Part shown: positions 61,379-64,000 of the stretch, piece by piece | Numbering within the stretch: position 1 is the first letter of the stretch | Layout: every line of letters begins with the position of its first letter | Made by a program: the position numbers and the translations under genes | Assembly (NCBI RefSeq): GCF_029223585.1 | Contig: NZ_CP119423.1 | Span: 1,674,001-1,738,000, forward strand | DNA: 64,000 nucleotides | DNA from: Photobacterium sp. DA100 | GTDB lineage: Bacteria > Pseudomonadota > Gammaproteobacteria > Enterobacterales > Vibrionaceae | Reading direction: 5' to 3' | The notes under the pieces: model-generated | Database searches by the model: none | What the model saw: the letters and a program-made list of their open reading frames with translations, nothing else | Told to the model about the DNA's origin: nothing

Positions 61379-64000
61379 ATGGATGGTTTGTTTAGATTTA
61401 GTCCAAATAACTTGAGAAATTGTTGGAGAGCTATAATTTTTTATAGTGCAGCCTTGGGTCTAATATATTCTGGGCAAGTGAACAGTGCGATTGTGGTAAA
61501 TGACACCAATGGCTGGGCGTTTAATATTTGGTCTTCTAGTCAGTACGGTTCGGAGTGGGGGCAGACGTTTGAAGCTCCTGCAACTGGTGTGGTTACCAAA
61601 GTAGAACTTGTTTCAAACCAATCATCTACATGTACAATTCAATTTTATGAATTTAGTGGTAGTAAAGGTGCGTCAATAGGTAGTGAACAACAATGGAATA
61701 TCACTAATACGTTCATCACTAGTACAGAGCAGAATGGTTATAGTTTTAGTGAAATTTCCCTTACCGACTCTGTACCTGTTACTGAAGGGAATACTTATCT
61801 TTTTACGCTAATGCCCGCTGATTGTCATAGCATTAACTATTCGGATAGTAGCAAGTCAGCTAATTACGGAAACCCACCATTTTATCCTAATGGAAATCTG
61901 TATTTAGATGGTGCTGTTTTTCCCGATTATGACCTAACCTTCAGACTGACGGTGACACCCTCGTCGGCAGGTAACACAGCACCAATCATTTCAGGGGCGC
62001 CGGCGACCTCGGTCAACCAGGACGCCAGCTACAGCTTCACGCCAGTGGCCAGTGATCTCGACAACGATGATCTGACTTTCAGTATCGACAACCAGCCTTC
62101 GTGGGCGAGCTTTAATAGCGCCAGTGGGCAGCTATCCGGCACGCCGACCAATGACGATGTCGGCACCACGTCGAACATCGTGATTCATGTCAGTGATGGG
62201 GTAGAGACGGATAGTCTTGGTCCATTCAGCCTAGAGGTGGTCAATGTCAATGATGCACCGACGATTTCGGGGACGCCGGCGACTTCGGTCAACCAGGGTG
62301 CCAGCTACAGCTTCACGCCAGTGGCCAGCGATATCGACAGCGATGCGCTGACCTTTGGTATCGACAATCTGCCGGCTTGGGCGAGCTTTAATACCGCCAG
62401 CGGGCAGCTATCCGGCACGCCGAGCAATGATGATGTCGGCACCACTGCGAACATCGTGATTCGTGTCAGCGACGGCAACGAGACCGTGAGTCTGGCCGCG
62501 TTCAACCTGGAAGTGGTGAACGTTAATGACGCACCTGTTATTTCGGGAACACCTGCAACTTCAGTCAACCAGGATGCCAGCTACAGCTTCACGCCAGTGG
62601 CCAGCGATATCGACAACGATGCACTGGCCTTCAGTATCGACAACCTGCCGGCGTGGGCGAGCTTCAATACCGCCACCGGACAGCTGAGCGGCACGCCGAG
62701 CAACGACGATGTCGGGACTACATCGAACATCGTGATTCATGTCAGCGATGGCAACGAGAGTGCGAGCCTTGTGGCGTTCAACCTGGAAGTGGTCAATGTC
62801 AATGATGCACCGACGATTTCGGGGACTCCGGCGACCAGCGTCCAGCAGGATGCCAGCTACAGCTTTACGCCAGTGGCCAGTGATATCGACAACGATGCGC
62901 TGACTTTCGGTATCGACAACTTGCCGGTCTGGGCGAGCTTCAATACCGCCAGCGGTGTGCTTTCCGGCACGCCGAGCAACGACGATGTCGGCACCACGTC
63001 GAACATCGTGATCACCGTGAGCGATGGCACCGAGACAGTGAGCCTTGTGGCGTTCAACCTGGAGGTCGTGAACGTCAATGACGTGCCGACGATATCGGGC
63101 ACCCCGGCGACCAGCGTCCAGCAGGATGCCAGTTACAGCTTCACGCCAGTAGCCAGTGATATCGACAACGATGACTTGACCTTCAGCATTGATAATTTGC
63201 CGAGTTGGGCGAGCTTTAATACCGCCAGCGGTCTGCTTTCCGGTACGCCGAGCAACGACGATGTCGGCACCACGGCGAACATCGTGATTCATGTCAGCGA
63301 TGGCAACGAGAGTGCGAGCCTTGTGGCGTTCAACCTGGAAGTGGTCAATGTCAATGATGCACCGACGATTTCGGGCACCCCGGCGACCAGCGTCCAGCAG
63401 GATGCCAGCTACAGCTTTACGCCAGTGGCCAGCGATATCGACAACGATGCGCTGACCTTCGGTATCGACAACCTGCCGGTCTGGGCGAGCTTCAATACCG
63501 CCAGCGGTGTGCTTTCCGGCACGCCGAGCAACGACGATGTCGGCACCACGTCGAACATCGTGATTCATGTCAGCGATGGCAACGAGAGTGCGAGCCTTGT
63601 GGCGTTCAACCTGGAAGTGGTCAATGTCAATGATGCACCGACGATTTCGGGCACCCCGGCGACCAGCGTCCAGCAGGATGCCAGCTACAGCTTTACGCCA
63701 GTGGCCAGCGATATCGACAACGATGCGCTGACCTTCGGTATCGACAACCTGCCGGTCTGGGCGAGCTTCAATACCGCCAGCGGTGTGCTTTCCGGCACGC
63801 CGAGCAACGACGATGTCGGCACCACGTCGAACATCGTGATTCATGTCAGTGATGGCAACGAGACCGCGAGTCTGGCGGCGTTCAATCTCGAGGTAGTCAA
63901 TGTTAATGATGCACCGACGATATCGGGCACCCCGGCGACCAGCGTGCAGCAGGATGCCAGTTACAGCTTCACGCCAGTGGCCAGTGATCTCGACAACGAC
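61379..64000 (+). CDS. Large secreted Ig-like repeat protein, N-terminal part, runs off window
   Basis: 874 codons are visible and the frame stays open at the right edge. A signal or membrane segment lies at about residues 14-38. A jelly-roll-like domain follows (about 39-195; NDTNGWAFNIWSSSQYGSEWGQTFEAP). From residue 199 on there are seven complete 92-residue Ig/cadherin-like repeats and the start of an eighth, each with ISGTPATSV, ASYSFTPVASD, WASFN, LSGTP and NIVIxVSDG. Such proteins are surface adhesins or extracellular matrix components. GGGGGAG lies 8 bases before the ATG. GC content rises sharply in the repeats compared with the first 600 bases. Confidence 0.88.
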   Translation, partial: MDGLFRFSPNNLRNCWRAIIFYSAALGLIYSGQVNSAIVVNDTNGWAFNIWSSSQYGSEWGQTFEAPATGVVTKVELVSNQSSTCTIQFYEFSGSKGASIGSEQQWNITNTFITSTEQNGYSFSEISLTDSVPVTEGNTYLFTLMPADCHSINYSDSSKSANYGNPPFYPNGNLYLDGAVFPDYDLTFRLTVTPSSAGNTAPIISGAPATSVNQDASYSFTPVASDLDNDDLTFSIDNQPSWASFNSASGQLSGTPTNDDVGTTSNIVIHVSDGVETDSLGPFSLEVVNVNDAPTISGTPATSVNQGASYSFTPVASDIDSDALTFGIDNLPAWASFNTASGQLSGTPSNDDVGTTANIVIRVSDGNETVSLAAFNLEVVNVNDAPVISGTPATSVNQDASYSFTPVASDIDNDALAFSIDNLPAWASFNTATGQLSGTPSNDDVGTTSNIVIHVSDGNESASLVAFNLEVVNVNDAPTISGTPATSVQQDASYSFTPVASDIDNDALTFGIDNLPVWASFNTASGVLSGTPSNDDVGTTSNIVITVSDGTETVSLVAFNLEVVNVNDVPTISGTPATSVQQDASYSFTPVASDIDNDDLTFSIDNLPSWASFNTASGLLSGTPSNDDVGTTANIVIHVSDGNESASLVAFNLEVVNVNDAPTISGTPATSVQQDASYSFTPVASDIDNDALTFGIDNLPVWASFNTASGVLSGTPSNDDVGTTSNIVIHVSDGNESASLVAFNLEVVNVNDAPTISGTPATSVQQDASYSFTPVASDIDNDALTFGIDNLPVWASFNTASGVLSGTPSNDDVGTTSNIVIHVSDGNETASLAAFNLEVVNVNDAPTISGTPATSVQQDASYSFTPVASDLDND
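61973..64000 (+). repeat. 276-bp tandem coding repeat
   Basis: Units start at 61973, 62249, 62525, 62801, 63077, 63353, 63629 and 63905, exactly 276 bp (92 codons) apart. The units at 63353 and 63629 are identical for more than 200 bases, showing recent duplication or gene conversion. The array continues past the window end. Copy number probably varies among strains, and assembly may collapse it. Confidence 0.95.

Noticed and set aside
62561..63844. A 427-codon minus-strand frame with repeated NHDVRRGADIVVARR units
   Set aside because: It is the mirror of the 276-bp repeats of the plus-strand Ig-like gene. The repeats keep the opposite frame open by chance, and there is no start signal or family.

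Overview
The window looks like a chromosomal segment of a marine gammaproteobacterium of the family Vibrionaceae. A Photobacterium-, Grimontia- or Enterovibrio-like genome is my best guess; this rests on gene content, not on a marker gene. Supporting signs are two large secreted multidomain chitinases, an OmpU/OmpT-type porin, a tandem glycine riboswitch in front of a sodium:alanine symporter (the arrangement described in Vibrio cholerae), AroH, YajQ and SdaC. No rRNA, tRNA or CRISPR array was seen.

Layout. 1-1332 is the 5' part of a periplasmic double solute-binding protein gene that runs off the window. 1815-7879 holds a GH18 and a GH19 chitinase, both with chitin-binding modules. A complete group II intron, probably class C, sits directly behind the GH19 terminator (7942-9830). 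9859-12726 is a split B12-dependent ribonucleotide reductase (nrdJa/nrdJb). 13215-32434 is ordinary housekeeping and accessory content: porin, DsbA-like lipoprotein, tautomerase, LysE exporter, PldB and patatin lipases, YegD, a high-potential iron-sulfur protein, two small enzymes, a riboswitch-controlled AGCS symporter, an AraC regulator with a pseudo-receiver, a membrane J-protein and an RND efflux pair. The efflux pair diverges from a TetR regulator, with two identical operators between them. 33260-47739 carries transporters and metabolism: a PheC-like binding protein, NhaC, YqaB, a CitA/CitB-type two-component system next to a 2-hydroxycarboxylate transporter, SdaC, YajQ, AroH, a stand-alone PEP-synthase C-terminal pseudoenzyme and an acyltransferase.

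The most unusual part is 48061-64000, all on the plus strand. 48061-57457 is a TOMM (thiazole/oxazole-modified peptide) type cluster. It has a 1348-residue Ser/Thr kinase fused to a degenerate cyclase domain, an AAA/STAND-type ATPase and a helical repeat region. It also has a 264-residue putative precursor of the BMA_0021/BMA_0022 type, an amidohydrolase, a YcaO cyclodehydratase fused to a leader-binding region, and an FHA-plus-DNA-binding protein. The kinase and FHA protein suggest phosphorylation-dependent control; the YcaO protein, amidohydrolase and precursor are the likely chemistry.

After a hairpin, 57789-61287 is a second tight cassette: an AspH-type 2-oxoglutarate hydroxylase, a SAM methyltransferase, a formyltransferase and a phage-tail-collar (microcystin-dependent-like) protein. 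It is followed by a secreted giant made of 92-residue Ig-like repeats, cut by the window end. Three modifying enzymes beside a collar-domain protein and a repetitive surface protein form a plausible undescribed modification or surface system.
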